DNA from: Marinithermofilum abyssi | Lineage (GTDB): Bacteria; Bacillota; Bacilli; Thermoactinomycetales; DSM-45169 | NCBI RefSeq assembly: GCF_014641195.1 | Contig: NZ_BMHQ01000002.1 | Location: forward strand, 62,001-126,000 | DNA: 64,000 nt | Direction of reading: 5' to 3' | Shown here: in pieces, positions 45,516 through 53,807 of the stretch | Layout: each line of letters opens with the position of its first letter | How positions within the stretch are numbered: position 1 is the first letter of the stretch | Made by a program: the position numbers and the translations under genes | Notes under the pieces: model-generated | What the model was told of the DNA's origin: nothing | The model's input: only the letters and a program-made list of their open reading frames with translations | The model's database searches: none

Positions 45516-45699
45516 CGTCCATTCCTCCTCTTGCCCCACTCTTATGCGGAAACGCCTGTCCATTTGTCTTTTCTTTCTCCAAAAAACTGGCAGAGTTCGA
45601 GAAGGAGACCCGTGCTAGTAACCTGTGACAGAGTCATGTAGAATAGAGACGGCATCATATATGGACGGGAAATACCCAGCAGAATCGGAGGGAGAAGCA

Positions 45700-47202
45700 A
45701 TGACCGCATCCGACGCCAAAACGGTGGATTTGACCCGCTATGTATCCAACCTGGATCAAAATGTCTATACCATTTTCAACCTGCCCGAAGAAGTGATCGC
45801 TGTTATATTTGCCTATGTGAGCCGCAGCCCGGCCAGTTTCCGGGACAACCTGAAACAACTCCTGCAGGATGACGAGTTGGCCGTAAGCGACTCCGCCGGC
45901 GGCATGGCTACCCACTACTCAGAAAAAGCCGCCCGTTTTCATGAAAAGTGGGTCGTCGGCTACGGACACAGCAGTGTGGCGGAGCATGCCGTTGCCCATT
46001 TGGGCATCGAACGGATCAGCCGACTCGCGTCCGCCGAATTGGAACTGGCCAACACGTTCAACAGCTTTACGGAGTACAGCCAACGCTACCAACGGCCGGA
46101 GCGGGGAGACTTTTACATTCCGCAGGAATTGGAGGAACATCCGGAGTGGAAGGAGTCCTTCGTCCAATTCCAACACCGCGCCTATGACGTGTATGAACGT
46201 CTACTGGACGGATTGATCCTCTACTTAATGAAGAAATTGCCCCGGCAGGAAGGGGAGAGCGACAAGCGCTTCCGGCTGCGGACAGAAAAAGTCGCCTTCG
46301 AAGATGCCCGCTATGTGCTCACCCTGGCCACCTTGACCAATCTGGGCCTCACGGGCAACGGCCGGGCGCTGCGGGACACCCTCGTCCGCCTGTTGTCCAG
46401 CCCCCATCAGGAGTCGCAACAGCTCGCCCGGGACATGGAGCGGGAGATCAGCCAAGTGATCCCCACCCTGCTGAAACATGTCAAACCGAATGACTACCTC
46501 TTGGAAACCCGAGAGGCTTTGCGCAAATGGAACAACAGGAATGAAGCTGCCGACTCTTTCAAAGGAGAAGCCTTTGACGGACCCCGGGCCCGGTTTACCC
46601 GCATCCCGGATTATGGCGAGGCATTGGAAATCTTGTGTACAGAGCTTTTGGTCAGCGAAAACGGGCTTCCCTACGAAGCCGCGAAACAAACCGTCCAATC
46701 CTGGACACAAGAAGAGAAAGAAGAACGGTTGGATGCGTCCCTACGGCACCTGCGTTTCTTTGACAACCCGCTGGATGTATTCCGACATCTTTTCTATCAC
46801 ATGGAGATGCACATCTCCGAGGCCAACTGGCACCAACTCCTTCGCCACAACCGGGGCACCCACTTCAGCTATGGCCAGCCCACCGTCGACCTCGGCTATA
46901 CCATCCCGCCCCATGTACGGGAAGCGGGGCTTGCGGAACCTTTCGGCGAGCTGATCCGCGAAGCCGACCGGCTGTATGAGCAGCTGACGGAAGTTTGCCC
47001 CGCCGCCGCACCTTATGTGGTGACCAATGCCCACCATCGGCAAGTGACCGCCACTGCCAACCTGTGGGAGATGTATCACCTGATCAACTTGCGCACCTCC
47101 CCGGAAGCCCAGTGGGATATCCGGCAAACATTTGAGCAGCTTCATGAGACGCTGAAGGAGGAACACCCCGTTCTGGTCCGCTATGCCCAACGGAGGAGAT
47201 AG
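45700..47202 (+). CDS. Double-length ThyX-like protein with altered signature
   Basis: A 500-residue protein about twice the length of ThyX (FAD-dependent thymidylate synthase, dUMP to dTMP). The first half has the ThyX-like block VVGYGHSSVAEHA (84-97) and TEYSQRYQRP, but the RHR of the signature R-H-R-x7-S reads ANT (117-119). The second half has HQLLRHNRGTHFSYGQP (378-394), an RHN-type version. Tandem ThyX-like proteins are annotated in Firmicutes, but their activity is unclear. ATG at 45700 follows GGAGGGAGAAGC. A single gene with its own terminator. Confidence 0.85.
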   Translation: MTASDAKTVDLTRYVSNLDQNVYTIFNLPEEVIAVIFAYVSRSPASFRDNLKQLLQDDELAVSDSAGGMATHYSEKAARFHEKWVVGYGHSSVAEHAVAHLGIERISRLASAELELANTFNSFTEYSQRYQRPERGDFYIPQELEEHPEWKESFVQFQHRAYDVYERLLDGLILYLMKKLPRQEGESDKRFRLRTEKVAFEDARYVLTLATLTNLGLTGNGRALRDTLVRLLSSPHQESQQLARDMEREISQVIPTLLKHVKPNDYLLETREALRKWNNRNEAADSFKGEAFDGPRARFTRIPDYGEALEILCTELLVSENGLPYEAAKQTVQSWTQEEKEERLDASLRHLRFFDNPLDVFRHLFYHMEMHISEANWHQLLRHNRGTHFSYGQPTVDLGYTIPPHVREAGLAEPFGELIREADRLYEQLTEVCPAAAPYVVTNAHHRQVTATANLWEMYHLINLRTSPEAQWDIRQTFEQLHETLKEEHPVLVRYAQRRR

Positions 47203-47210
47203 AATGGTAC

Positions 47211-47245
47211 AAAAAACGGCACTCGTATATGGGTGCCGTTTTTTA
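47211..47245 (+). terminator. Terminator of the ThyX-like gene
   Basis: AAAAAACGGCAC / GTGCCGTTTTTT around TCGTATATGG, 10 bases past the stop. Confidence 0.92.
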
Positions 47246-47383
47246 TTCACCTTTATGGGTTACTCTGGTGTCCCGGCCAAAACCAGCGTGTGAAGTATAT
47301 TTGGCAGATCCTTTACCTACAACTCTGCTGGTTTCTCCACGATTGTCCATGGGCTGCGATGATTTTCAATGGATCGATCTTTC

Positions 47384-47445
47384 GTCCGACGCTCGCTTTC
47401 ATCCCAACCCTAAAGCACTGGGTTTTCCCGCTCGCTATCTATAAA
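47384..47445. repeat. Short dispersed repeat, copy 2
   Basis: Same orientation as 1272-1332 and alike over its full length: GTCCGACGCTCGCTTTCATC, CCCAACCC, CTGGGTTTTCCCG, TCGCTAT. The loop differs. No tnpB is attached. Confidence 0.7.
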
Positions 47446-47467
47446 TCCCCGCCGATTAAAATCCCAT

Positions 47468-47512
47468 AAAAAAAAGCCGCTCCCCTTAGTAACAAGGGTT
47501 TGCGGCATTTTG
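47468..47512. repeat. Nested hairpin A
   Basis: An outer stem (AAAA)GCCGC / GCGGC(ATTTT) encloses CCCCTTAGTAACAAGGGTTT. It matches in layout the hairpins at 50367-50417 and 50463-50511. It also follows the stop of the nuclease gene on the minus strand and could act as its terminator. Confidence 0.6.
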
Positions 47513-47522
47513 CTGTTATGGC

Positions 47523-48929
47523 TTACTCTTTAAAATCGATATAAAACTGATCCTTGTGCAAGATTCGATCGTAAGCGTACCATGCACCAAGCCAACGTCC
47601 ATGTGTGTTGTTTGCTGCTCTAGGGATGTATCGTACGGAGAATCTCCCATCTCCTGCACCGGCCCCTTCATAGGTGGTAGCAAACGGAAATTCATCGCAT
47701 TCATACCCTCTTTCTGACGGATCATAAGGAAGCGTATTACGGAGCTCTCTACATGCACGATCCTTTGCATTATCATTGGCTCGTTTTTGAACTGGATCAT
47801 AGTTGGGATATAACCGGGTTAACGGCGGTCTTCCCTTGATTCCAGGAATCAAACTTCCCGGGGCTGTAAGGGCATCCTTATGATGCTGAAAGGCTTCCTT
47901 CATAATGCTGAAGTAAGGGTTGTTCATGTCATAGTAGAAAACCGGTTGGGCATTGGCAAAGATGGCCCCTTCCTTGGGATAGAAAAAGGGTTTGAAGACA
48001 AACAGGTAGTCGGCCGAGTCGGTTCGGACCTTCTCCTTGGAACCGTCTGAAGTAATTGGCGGGTATTTACTACCTGGCGGATCAACGGTTACCCGCGGCC
48101 ATAAATCCATAAAGCTGACTTGATCCTTGTTCCCAGCAGTGATCGGTGGGGGATCCGAGTCAAAATAGGTTGATCCCTCGCCATCTGCCTGCCATTGCGC
48201 AAGCGTTCGGGTATCTGGTGAATCATCTCCAATGCAATCTCGGGTTTCGGAGATGCCATCACACTTGGTACTGACGGATACTTTGGAACCGATCCAACCG
48301 CTACTGTCCAAGTCCATATCGATGTCATCGATTTTGTAATTATAGGAGACAGCACGCGTACCATTGTAACTATTACCGATGACTGTTAATCGGAAACTGA
48401 CCCAGTCACAACCGAAAGGAAACCAACTAGGACCGCAACCTGCCGGATCTGAATATACAACATAGTTGGACCAGCAATAGGAATAGTGGTTTTTAATCCA
48501 ACCTTTGGATGCGTTGTCGTTTTCCACACACTCATCAAACTGGATATCGTCATAATGGAACGGCGGCGGTGTCCAGCTATCCCCATCATCAGCTTTGGTT
48601 ACAGGGTTAATCTTAACGGGATAGGTCTGAGGATTTTTCGCGGCTTCTGTTTCCATTTGTTTCAACGTTTGTTTTCTAGGATGATGCTTGTTAGCTGGGA
48701 TGAGGTTCAATGCTTCTGGAGATTTTCCGTCCTTCAATTGTTGCATGACATGATCTGCTTCTTTGGGGTTACTGGTTGGGATAAAGTACATTTGTGGTTG
48801 GCCTTGGAGAGATTTTGCCCTATCCGCTTCTGATACTGGTTTTGCATCAATGGACCCCGGAGTGATTAATAAACTTAACACCAACGTGAGAGCAAAAGCC
48901 AACGAAAACCACCGTGATTTTCTTTTCAA
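47523..48929 (-). CDS. Secreted protein with NucA/NucB-type nuclease C-terminus
   Basis: A 468-residue protein. The signal peptide (FSLAFALTLVLSLLITPGSI) ends near residue 30. A long cysteine-containing region without recognised domains follows to about 365. The last 100 residues resemble NucA/NucB DNases: RACRELRNTLPYDPSERGYE, then CDEFPFATTYEGAGAG and RYIPRAANNTHG, ending in DQFYIDF. In B. subtilis NucA/NucB the DRDEWP segment contributes to the active site; here it reads YECDEFPF. A secreted DNA-degrading or toxin-like role is inferred. Confidence 0.72.
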   Translation of the reverse strand: MKRKSRWFSLAFALTLVLSLLITPGSIDAKPVSEADRAKSLQGQPQMYFIPTSNPKEADHVMQQLKDGKSPEALNLIPANKHHPRKQTLKQMETEAAKNPQTYPVKINPVTKADDGDSWTPPPFHYDDIQFDECVENDNASKGWIKNHYSYCWSNYVVYSDPAGCGPSWFPFGCDWVSFRLTVIGNSYNGTRAVSYNYKIDDIDMDLDSSGWIGSKVSVSTKCDGISETRDCIGDDSPDTRTLAQWQADGEGSTYFDSDPPPITAGNKDQVSFMDLWPRVTVDPPGSKYPPITSDGSKEKVRTDSADYLFVFKPFFYPKEGAIFANAQPVFYYDMNNPYFSIMKEAFQHHKDALTAPGSLIPGIKGRPPLTRLYPNYDPVQKRANDNAKDRACRELRNTLPYDPSERGYECDEFPFATTYEGAGAGDGRFSVRYIPRAANNTHGRWLGAWYAYDRILHKDQFYIDFKE

Positions 48930-49280
48930 CCTTTTGCCTCCATCCTAAAAAATTTTGAAATCGGTCACTACACGTTACCGCAAGATACCCCTTTACCCCT
49001 CCCCGTGTTAGTGAGATCAATCCAATCATTTCCATTTTATTGTAATTTTGTAAAAAATCAAGAAAAAAATTTTAGAATTAGACTCGAAGAGTGTCTCACC
49101 AGGGCACAGTCCAATGAGCCAATTAAGGCCCTTGGTTTTTCGGGCGTTATAGGGGTGTGACAACGATTCACTGATTTATGGCCATTTTCTTAATCTCTGC
49201 CGATAACATCTGGTTCACTTCCGACAAACACAAAGCCCTAACGCTAATGAGTGTTTTCGCCGGAGAAATATTAACGGAAG

Positions 49281-49315
49281 AAAGCCGCCTGTTTCGGGCG
49301 GTTTTCAACAGAATG
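49281..49315. terminator. Terminator-like hairpin
   Basis: GAAAGCCGCC TGTTTCG GGCGGTTTTC. Not linked to a clear gene. Confidence 0.6.
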
Positions 49316-49393
49316 GCGATGTAATCGTTAAATCATATTTAGTCCCAAACTTCTTATTCTCTAGCTTCCGATACGCTTGGCCTTATCGGGAAT

Positions 49394-49436
49394 TAAAAAG
49401 ACCGGCTCCCTGTATGTTAAGGGAGCCGGTCTTTTG
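49394..49436. terminator. Strong orphan bidirectional hairpin
   Basis: AAAAAGACCGGCTCCCT / AGGGAGCCGGTCTTTT, a perfect stem of about 15 base pairs with no adjacent gene end. It suggests that a gene was lost here. Confidence 0.8.
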
Positions 49437-49638
49437 CCGGGACTTTTAACCAAAATATCCCGCTCTCATCCGATCCATACCATATCGGCGGGGCCTTTGT
49501 CTTAAAGTGGAAAATCGGTGTTGTTTGCCTAATGTCGATCGCTTAGCGTAGCATTTTTTTAAATTGCTGGCGGTACCCCTAAAATGCTGGTGGTAACCCC
49601 GAATACTGTATAATTGTTAGAAAGGAGTGATTATACCT

Positions 49639-50157
49639 TTGTTGGTAAAAATGAGGAGACAGGTGTTCGATTCGTTGGAAGATAAAGCGCTCGGAGGGGC
49701 ATGTTTTGAGCCAATAATCCCTAAGATTCGTGGAAAAAACAACACGGTAAAGACACAGGTTTATAAGCAACTGACAAGAGGACAACAAGCGTTGTTCATG
49801 TTCCATGTGTTTTATAATCACGCAAGTAAATCTCTGGCTGAGTTTTATTGGTGGAGTGCCTATTTTCTGGCGCAACCAAAAGCATGGTCAGAAATCAAAG
49901 TCGGGTTACGATATTTCAGGGCTGATGCCATGTTGCAGCTTCTTGAGGAGATGGAAGGGATTCTTAAAGCGAGGAACCACCCGAATAGTTTTGGAAGGTT
50001 CGATGTTTCTTATAAGGACCTTGACAATGATTCGGAGCTTCTCGCATCCGTAAGCCCACTCAATACCATTTTCCATGAAATCTCTCCTGCAATTTTAAAG
50101 AGGATTGGTAAGTATATCAGAAACAACCCAAGCGAGTTCATACAGTTCGAGAACTAG
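49639..50157 (+). CDS. Hypothetical 172-residue protein
   Basis: A mostly helical cytosolic protein. The central block GQQALFMFHVFYNHASKS followed by FYWWSAYFLAQPKAW has a weak likeness to DUF4375/DMP19-type proteins, which were found as DNA mimics or immunity-like proteins; this is not certain. TTG (49639 or 49642) follows AAAGGAGTGATTATACC. It lies divergent from the secreted nuclease gene, about 700 bases away. No function is assigned. Confidence 0.6.
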   Translation: MLVKMRRQVFDSLEDKALGGACFEPIIPKIRGKNNTVKTQVYKQLTRGQQALFMFHVFYNHASKSLAEFYWWSAYFLAQPKAWSEIKVGLRYFRADAMLQLLEEMEGILKARNHPNSFGRFDVSYKDLDNDSELLASVSPLNTIFHEISPAILKRIGKYIRNNPSEFIQFEN

Positions 50158-50212
50158 GAATAACCTCTCCGAATATAATACCAATGCCTATTAAGAGGTG
50201 AGGAAAAATCAA

Positions 50213-50244
50213 CAAAAAAAGTCCTCCTTTAGTAAAGAAGGACA
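50213..50244 (-). terminator. Terminator-like hairpin (minus strand)
   Basis: GTCCTTCTTTACTAAAGGAGGAC read on the minus strand, followed by TTTTTTT. Confidence 0.6.
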
Positions 50245-50278
50245 ATTCGATGCGTTCTCCGCCCCTCCTAGTAATTTT

Positions 50279-50308
50279 GCCCTGTATAGCGTATACAGGT
50301 TGTTTTTC
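50279..50308 (+). terminator. Hairpin with T-run
   Basis: CCTGTATA GCG TATACAGG followed by TTGTTTTT; a perfect eight-base stem. Confidence 0.7.
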
Positions 50309-50366
50309 ATGTGAAAGATTTATAACGTATCATAACGTAGATCTTGTTACCTTATAAATCCTTATG

Positions 50367-50417
50367 CAAAAACCGCCCTCTCCCCTGTTATATCAAGGGT
50401 TTAGGGTGGTTTTTTTA
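50367..50417. repeat. Nested hairpin B
   Basis: Outer stem AACCGCCCT / AGGGTGGTT (with one G-T pair) encloses CCCCTGTTATATCAAGGGTTT. The layout matches hairpins A and C. It ends in TTTTTTT. Confidence 0.65.
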
Positions 50418-50451
50418 TTTAACAAACGATGTTCCCTGTTACGTTTCCAAT

Positions 50452-50667
50452 TCATTTTTTATGCAAAACTGCCTTAATCCCAAGCAGAGCAAGGATTGCG
50501 GCGGTTTTTTGAGGTGATAAATAAGTAGTTAGATGATCCCTATTAGGTGCATAAAAAACAGCGGGTTTATACACGTTTAAACCTTGTTTATCGACACTAA
50601 AATAAAGCTTTCCAGCGAATAAGTACTTGAGTACAATGGAGTGAAATATGCCCCTAACTCCACGCAT
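50452..50667 (-). CDS. Possible hypothetical protein, 71 residues
   Basis: The frame begins MRGVRGIFHSIVLKYLFAGK. Its last 20 codons are encoded by nested hairpin C. A weak AGGA site precedes the ATG. The middle (KQGLNVYKPAVFYAPNRDHL) looks protein-like. It may be a real gene whose end was replaced by the hairpin, or a chance frame. Confidence 0.3.
   Translation of the reverse strand: MRGVRGIFHSIVLKYLFAGKLYFSVDKQGLNVYKPAVFYAPNRDHLTTYLSPQKTAAILALLGIKAVLHKK
50463..50512. repeat. Nested hairpin C
   Basis: Outer stem AAAACTGCC / GGCGGTTTT (one wobble pair) encloses AATCC...GGATT. Layout as in hairpins A and B, 45 bases beyond hairpin B. Confidence 0.6.
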
Positions 50668-50780
50668 CTTTTCCTAACGATTCAGTTTAGCTTTTATCAG
50701 TTAAATTATTGTCGATTTCAGAGCAGGATTGCTACCAGATACCAGAATCTCAGAGGCTTTTAAAGAAAGGTTGATCGGAG

Positions 50781-51134
50781 TTACACGGGGCTTTTGGATT
50801 GCAGGGCCTGTTCGGTCTCATTTATTCGATTCCATAGATGCCGGATCCATTTCTCATCACTTAAGTACATTGCTTTCAATCGGGATTGATCGGTTTCAAA
50901 CAGGTAATGGGCCAATGCTTCTCGCAGCAGTTTGGCTTCACGATGCCCAATGGCTATATTTTTTTGAAAATTTATCAATTGATTCCACAAGTTATGAATC
51001 CAACTTATATCTTCCATATAATCGTCCCGAAGTCCTGATCTGTCAGGGTGAAAAATGTATTCGGACACAGCATGACGAATGAGCTTCAGTTCGTGATACT
51101 CTATGCGGAGTTGTTGGCACCGGTTTCCTCCCAT
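50781..51134 (-). CDS. Hypothetical protein with two tandem helical repeats
   Basis: A 117-residue protein made of two copies of a module of about 45 residues: ELKLIRHAVSEYIFHPDRSG...WIHNLWNQLINF and EAKLLREALAHYLFETDQSR...WIRHLWNRINET. Each copy is predicted helical with a conserved W-I-x-x-L-W-N ending. No family is recognised. The start ATG is 11 bases after AAAGGAGAG. It is probably cytosolic. Confidence 0.6.
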   Translation of the reverse strand: MGGNRCQQLRIEYHELKLIRHAVSEYIFHPDRSGLRDDYMEDISWIHNLWNQLINFQKNIAIGHREAKLLREALAHYLFETDQSRLKAMYLSDEKWIRHLWNRINETEQALQSKSPV

Positions 51135-51352
51135 TTTTTATCTTTCTCTCCTTTCTCTTATTCCGTTACAGTTACACTTATGGAGGATGACTATTTTGTC
51201 GCCTTTTTAAAGCCTTTCATGTCGATTCCTCGTACCTCCCCAACACTTCCTCGTTTCATCTCCGCAGTATAAATATTATATATTTTTGTTTTTGATTCTT
51301 TTTGAAGGGGTCATATATTATTTGTATTTACATAAAAAGGAGTATATGTAAA

Positions 51353-51670
51353 TTGAAAACTCTAAGCCGAATCGCACTTTGCCTATTGTTAGTACTTTCT
51401 GTCTTTTTTCTAATACATGTCAGCAATGAAGAAGCGGGCATCCCGGTAGCATTCCTGAACTATCACACAGACCCCAACTACCATACCGATGCCGACACGT
51501 TGGACAAGATCTCCAAGGACAACCTGTACAAAATGGGAACACTGGCCACCATTCCGACCTACAACCTGGCCACTGACAAAAAGCTGCCTGTTCCAACAGC
51601 TGCTGCAGGACAGCCGATGAAAGCTCAAAGTAAACCGACTGCTTCCTATCAAGAGATGGATGTCAAATAA
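51353..51670 (+). CDS. Small secreted or membrane-anchored protein
   Basis: A 105-residue protein with one N-terminal hydrophobic helix (ALCLLLVLSVFFLIHV, residues 8-23), which is a signal peptide or anchor. The remaining 80 residues are polar, containing YHTDPNYHTDADTLDKISKD. No cysteine lipobox. TTG at 51353 follows AAAAAGGAGTATATG. No family recognised. A hairpin with ACAGCCCGTCC/GGACGGGCTGT follows at 51680-51708. Confidence 0.55.
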   Translation: MKTLSRIALCLLLVLSVFFLIHVSNEEAGIPVAFLNYHTDPNYHTDADTLDKISKDNLYKMGTLATIPTYNLATDKKLPVPTAAAGQPMKAQSKPTASYQEMDVK

Positions 51671-51678
51671 ATACTCCG

Positions 51679-51709
51679 TACATACAGCCCGTCCACTTGG
51701 ACGGGCTGT
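51679..51709. terminator. Hairpin after the small secreted gene
   Basis: ATACAGCCCGTCC ACTT GGACGGGCTGTAT forms a perfect 13-base-pair stem, but no T-run follows. Confidence 0.6.
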
Positions 51710-51945
51710 ATTATGATGCCAACCCGATCGCCGGTACTTCTCCCGCTTGGGCCGCTCCCATCGTCAGCTCCGACTCGACCCCCGATTCCGTTCACGCCCT
51801 ATACGGCGACACCAACGTCACCGTTTCCGCCACTGTTCGGGAAATCCGCGGCTACGATTCGGAAACCAATCATCAAACACCTTCTGGCGACAACGCCTCC
51901 GACACCCCCGACCGGGTCTTTGTCTCGATCCGGTTCCACAGCTAA
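51697..51945 (+). pseudogene. Unrecognised gene fragment
   Basis: An open frame of 82 codons that begins inside the hairpin and has no binding site. It encodes a polar, Asp/Ser/Thr-rich sequence (VSATVREIRGYDSETNHQTP) and ends in VFVSIRFHS. Codon use looks coding-like, so it may be the 3' end of a lost secreted protein gene. Low confidence. Confidence 0.3.
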
Positions 51946-51952
51946 ACAGCTT

Positions 51953-52705
51953 TCACTCCGCATAAATCATCTTCACAGTCATGCCGCCGTCTACCACCAA
52001 ATTGGCCCCGGTGATAAAGTCCGCATCCGGAGAGGTGAGAAAACGGACCGCTTTCGCAATATCCTCCGGGTTACCCACTCTACCGACGGGATGTTGCCGA
52101 TGATCCTGTTCCGTCAACTCCTCCGGTTCCCGGACGGATCGCTTCTGCCAGGGAGTTACATCGATCCAGCCTGGACTGACCGCATTGACGCGGATCGCTG
52201 GTCCCAACGAAATGGCCAATGCATGGGTCAATGCCAACAAACCGCCTTTGGTGGCGGAATAAGACTCGGTGTCGGCTTCCGACATCAAGGCACGCGTGGA
52301 AGCGATATGTAGAATGCTGGGATGATCTCCTTTTCGAAGCAAAGGCACACCGTATTTGGCGGTGAGAAAAGCCCCGGTGAGATTGATATCGAGTACCCGG
52401 TTCCACTCCTCGAGGCTGAGCTCTTCCACGGAACGGCGAATCATGATGCCGGCATTGTGGATCAGGGTATCCAGCTTGCCTTCTTTCTGTTTGATGGACT
52501 CCATCCATTTGTAAACATCCGATTCCCGGGACACATCTCCCCGGGTGAATACGGAACGGCGAACTTCCCCTTCTACCTCACGACCTGCTTCTTCATCCAC
52601 ATCCAGAAAATACACCCGCGCCCCTTCACCGGCAAAATGTTGTACCAACGCCCGGCCAATTCCCTGCCCGCCACCGGTAACAGCGATCACACGTGTATGT
52701 GACAT
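51953..52705 (-). CDS. SDR-family oxidoreductase
   Basis: A 250-residue short-chain dehydrogenase with TGGGQGIG cofactor loop, the NAG motif (HNAGIM), catalytic Ser in LHIAST and the Y-x3-K pair in ESYSATKGG. The C-terminal DFITGANLVVDGGMTVKMIY is typical. Similar to glucose or sugar-type SDRs; substrate unknown. ATG at 52705 follows AAAGGGGAATC. The frame is open to 52777 without support. Confidence 0.9.
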   Translation of the reverse strand: MSHTRVIAVTGGGQGIGRALVQHFAGEGARVYFLDVDEEAGREVEGEVRRSVFTRGDVSRESDVYKWMESIKQKEGKLDTLIHNAGIMIRRSVEELSLEEWNRVLDINLTGAFLTAKYGVPLLRKGDHPSILHIASTRALMSEADTESYSATKGGLLALTHALAISLGPAIRVNAVSPGWIDVTPWQKRSVREPEELTEQDHRQHPVGRVGNPEDIAKAVRFLTSPDADFITGANLVVDGGMTVKMIYAE

Positions 52706-53376
52706 GCAACGATTCCCCTTTCCATAGAAAGAGCGTGGCTTTGTCCCCTTTTTGGCCCACGCTTTATTCCCTCTCATTTTATCTGATCGTCTGAGTTGAA
52801 CCCCATCCCCCTTCTTTTCAAACTATTTCTTCACTTGCAGCCACGCTACCCGATGGGCCATCTATTCCCGTGAAACATCCCATTCGGTCTTCAAGATCTT
52901 TATACTACTCCCGAGCTACTCCCGAGCGTTATGGTACGCTTTTCGATGGGATTTCCTGGGCGTGTGGGGGGAGGTGATCCTTTACCTGATCCGGCAATTC
53001 CGTTAAACGGCGATACGGCGCCCGCCCGATAGCGCGGGTGGTTACGGTAATATAACTATTTCAGCTTATCCCAAGACGATGGGTGCGAATGACCACAACC
53101 CTTATAGATCTGCCGCGTTTTGGCTGCCGAAACCCAGACAAGCACGGATGAAATCCCTCCTCATGATGGAAGAATCTCTTCGGTCCATAGTTGTACCAAG
53201 CAACAAGGATGAATATTATCCATCAAAAGGTAAAGTTTTTCAAATAAATCCCCCAACCTTCTGCTTATTTTGTTATGCTCTTGGAACCATTCCCTCAGAA
53301 ATCGCTTTTCTTTAAGATTATCCAACCCTAAACTAAACATAAAGAATATATCTGTCAGTCAAAAGGAGGTTCCCGG
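52706..53376. other. Intergenic region with possible gene remnants
   Basis: About 670 bases. A plus-strand frame ending at 53005 (WYAFRWDFLGVWGEVILYLI) looks like the end of a lost protein, and one at 53079-53315 has no binding site. Neither could be identified. No terminators of note. Confidence 0.4.
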
Positions 53377-53715
53377 ATGAGCCAAGATCAACACCCCGGT
53401 CAACAGCAACCGTCCGACCCCTCACCCAATCAGCAGCAACAACCGATGCAACAGCCGAAAATCGAGATTCATCAAGCACCGGCGCAACAGCCGGAAAGCT
53501 CCAATAAGGGATGCTTCAGCGGAATGATGATGATTGCCGGCTTGGTCATCGTTCTGGTATTGGGCATCTTGCTCCTCAATACCTTGGGTGGTATCTCTAA
53601 CGAACTGGGCAATCAGACGGATGCCATGCAGCAGCAAAATAGCATTTTGATAGAGATCCAAAATACCCTGAAGGAACTGGTGGACGCAGTAAAAAATATC
53701 GGTCAGCAGCAATGA
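53377..53715 (+). CDS. Gln-rich single-pass membrane protein
   Basis: A 112-residue protein. Residues 1-45 are very rich in Gln and Pro. One membrane helix follows (about 52-69, MMIAGLVIVLVLGILLLN). The C-terminal part is an amphipathic helix (QNSILIEIQNTLKELVDAVK) that may form a coiled coil. ATG after AAAGGAGGTTCCC. No family recognised. Followed by a terminator. Confidence 0.65.
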   Translation: MSQDQHPGQQQPSDPSPNQQQQPMQQPKIEIHQAPAQQPESSNKGCFSGMMMIAGLVIVLVLGILLLNTLGGISNELGNQTDAMQQQNSILIEIQNTLKELVDAVKNIGQQQ

Positions 53716-53779
53716 GAGACGGCTGAAAGTGGCTGATCCATTCCATGACCATGGAAGCAGAGTGCTTTCTGCTTACCTG

Positions 53780-53807
53780 AATCCCCTGCCGAAGAGCAGG
53801 GGATTAT
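53780..53807. terminator. Terminator between convergent genes
   Basis: AATCCCCTGC CGAAGA GCAGGGGATT, between the stops at 53715 and 53804. Confidence 0.85.

Larger units (their letters stand above)
47203..47522. other. Intergenic region with terminator, repeat and nested hairpin
   Basis: After the ThyX-like gene lie a terminator (47211-47244), about 140 bases with no recognisable content, dispersed repeat copy 2 (47384-47445), and a nested hairpin (47468-47512). Confidence 0.6.
48930..49638. other. Long intergenic region with orphan hairpins
   Basis: About 700 bases between divergent genes. AT-rich DNA upstream of the nuclease gene (49040-49080) may hold its promoter. A possible 50-codon plus-strand frame (49178-49327) lacks a binding site. 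Hairpins lie at 49281-49315 and 49394-49435. Confidence 0.5.

Noticed and set aside
53079-53315. A 78-codon plus-strand frame
   Set aside because: No ribosome binding site, no recognisable domain, and mixed composition; treated as intergenic.
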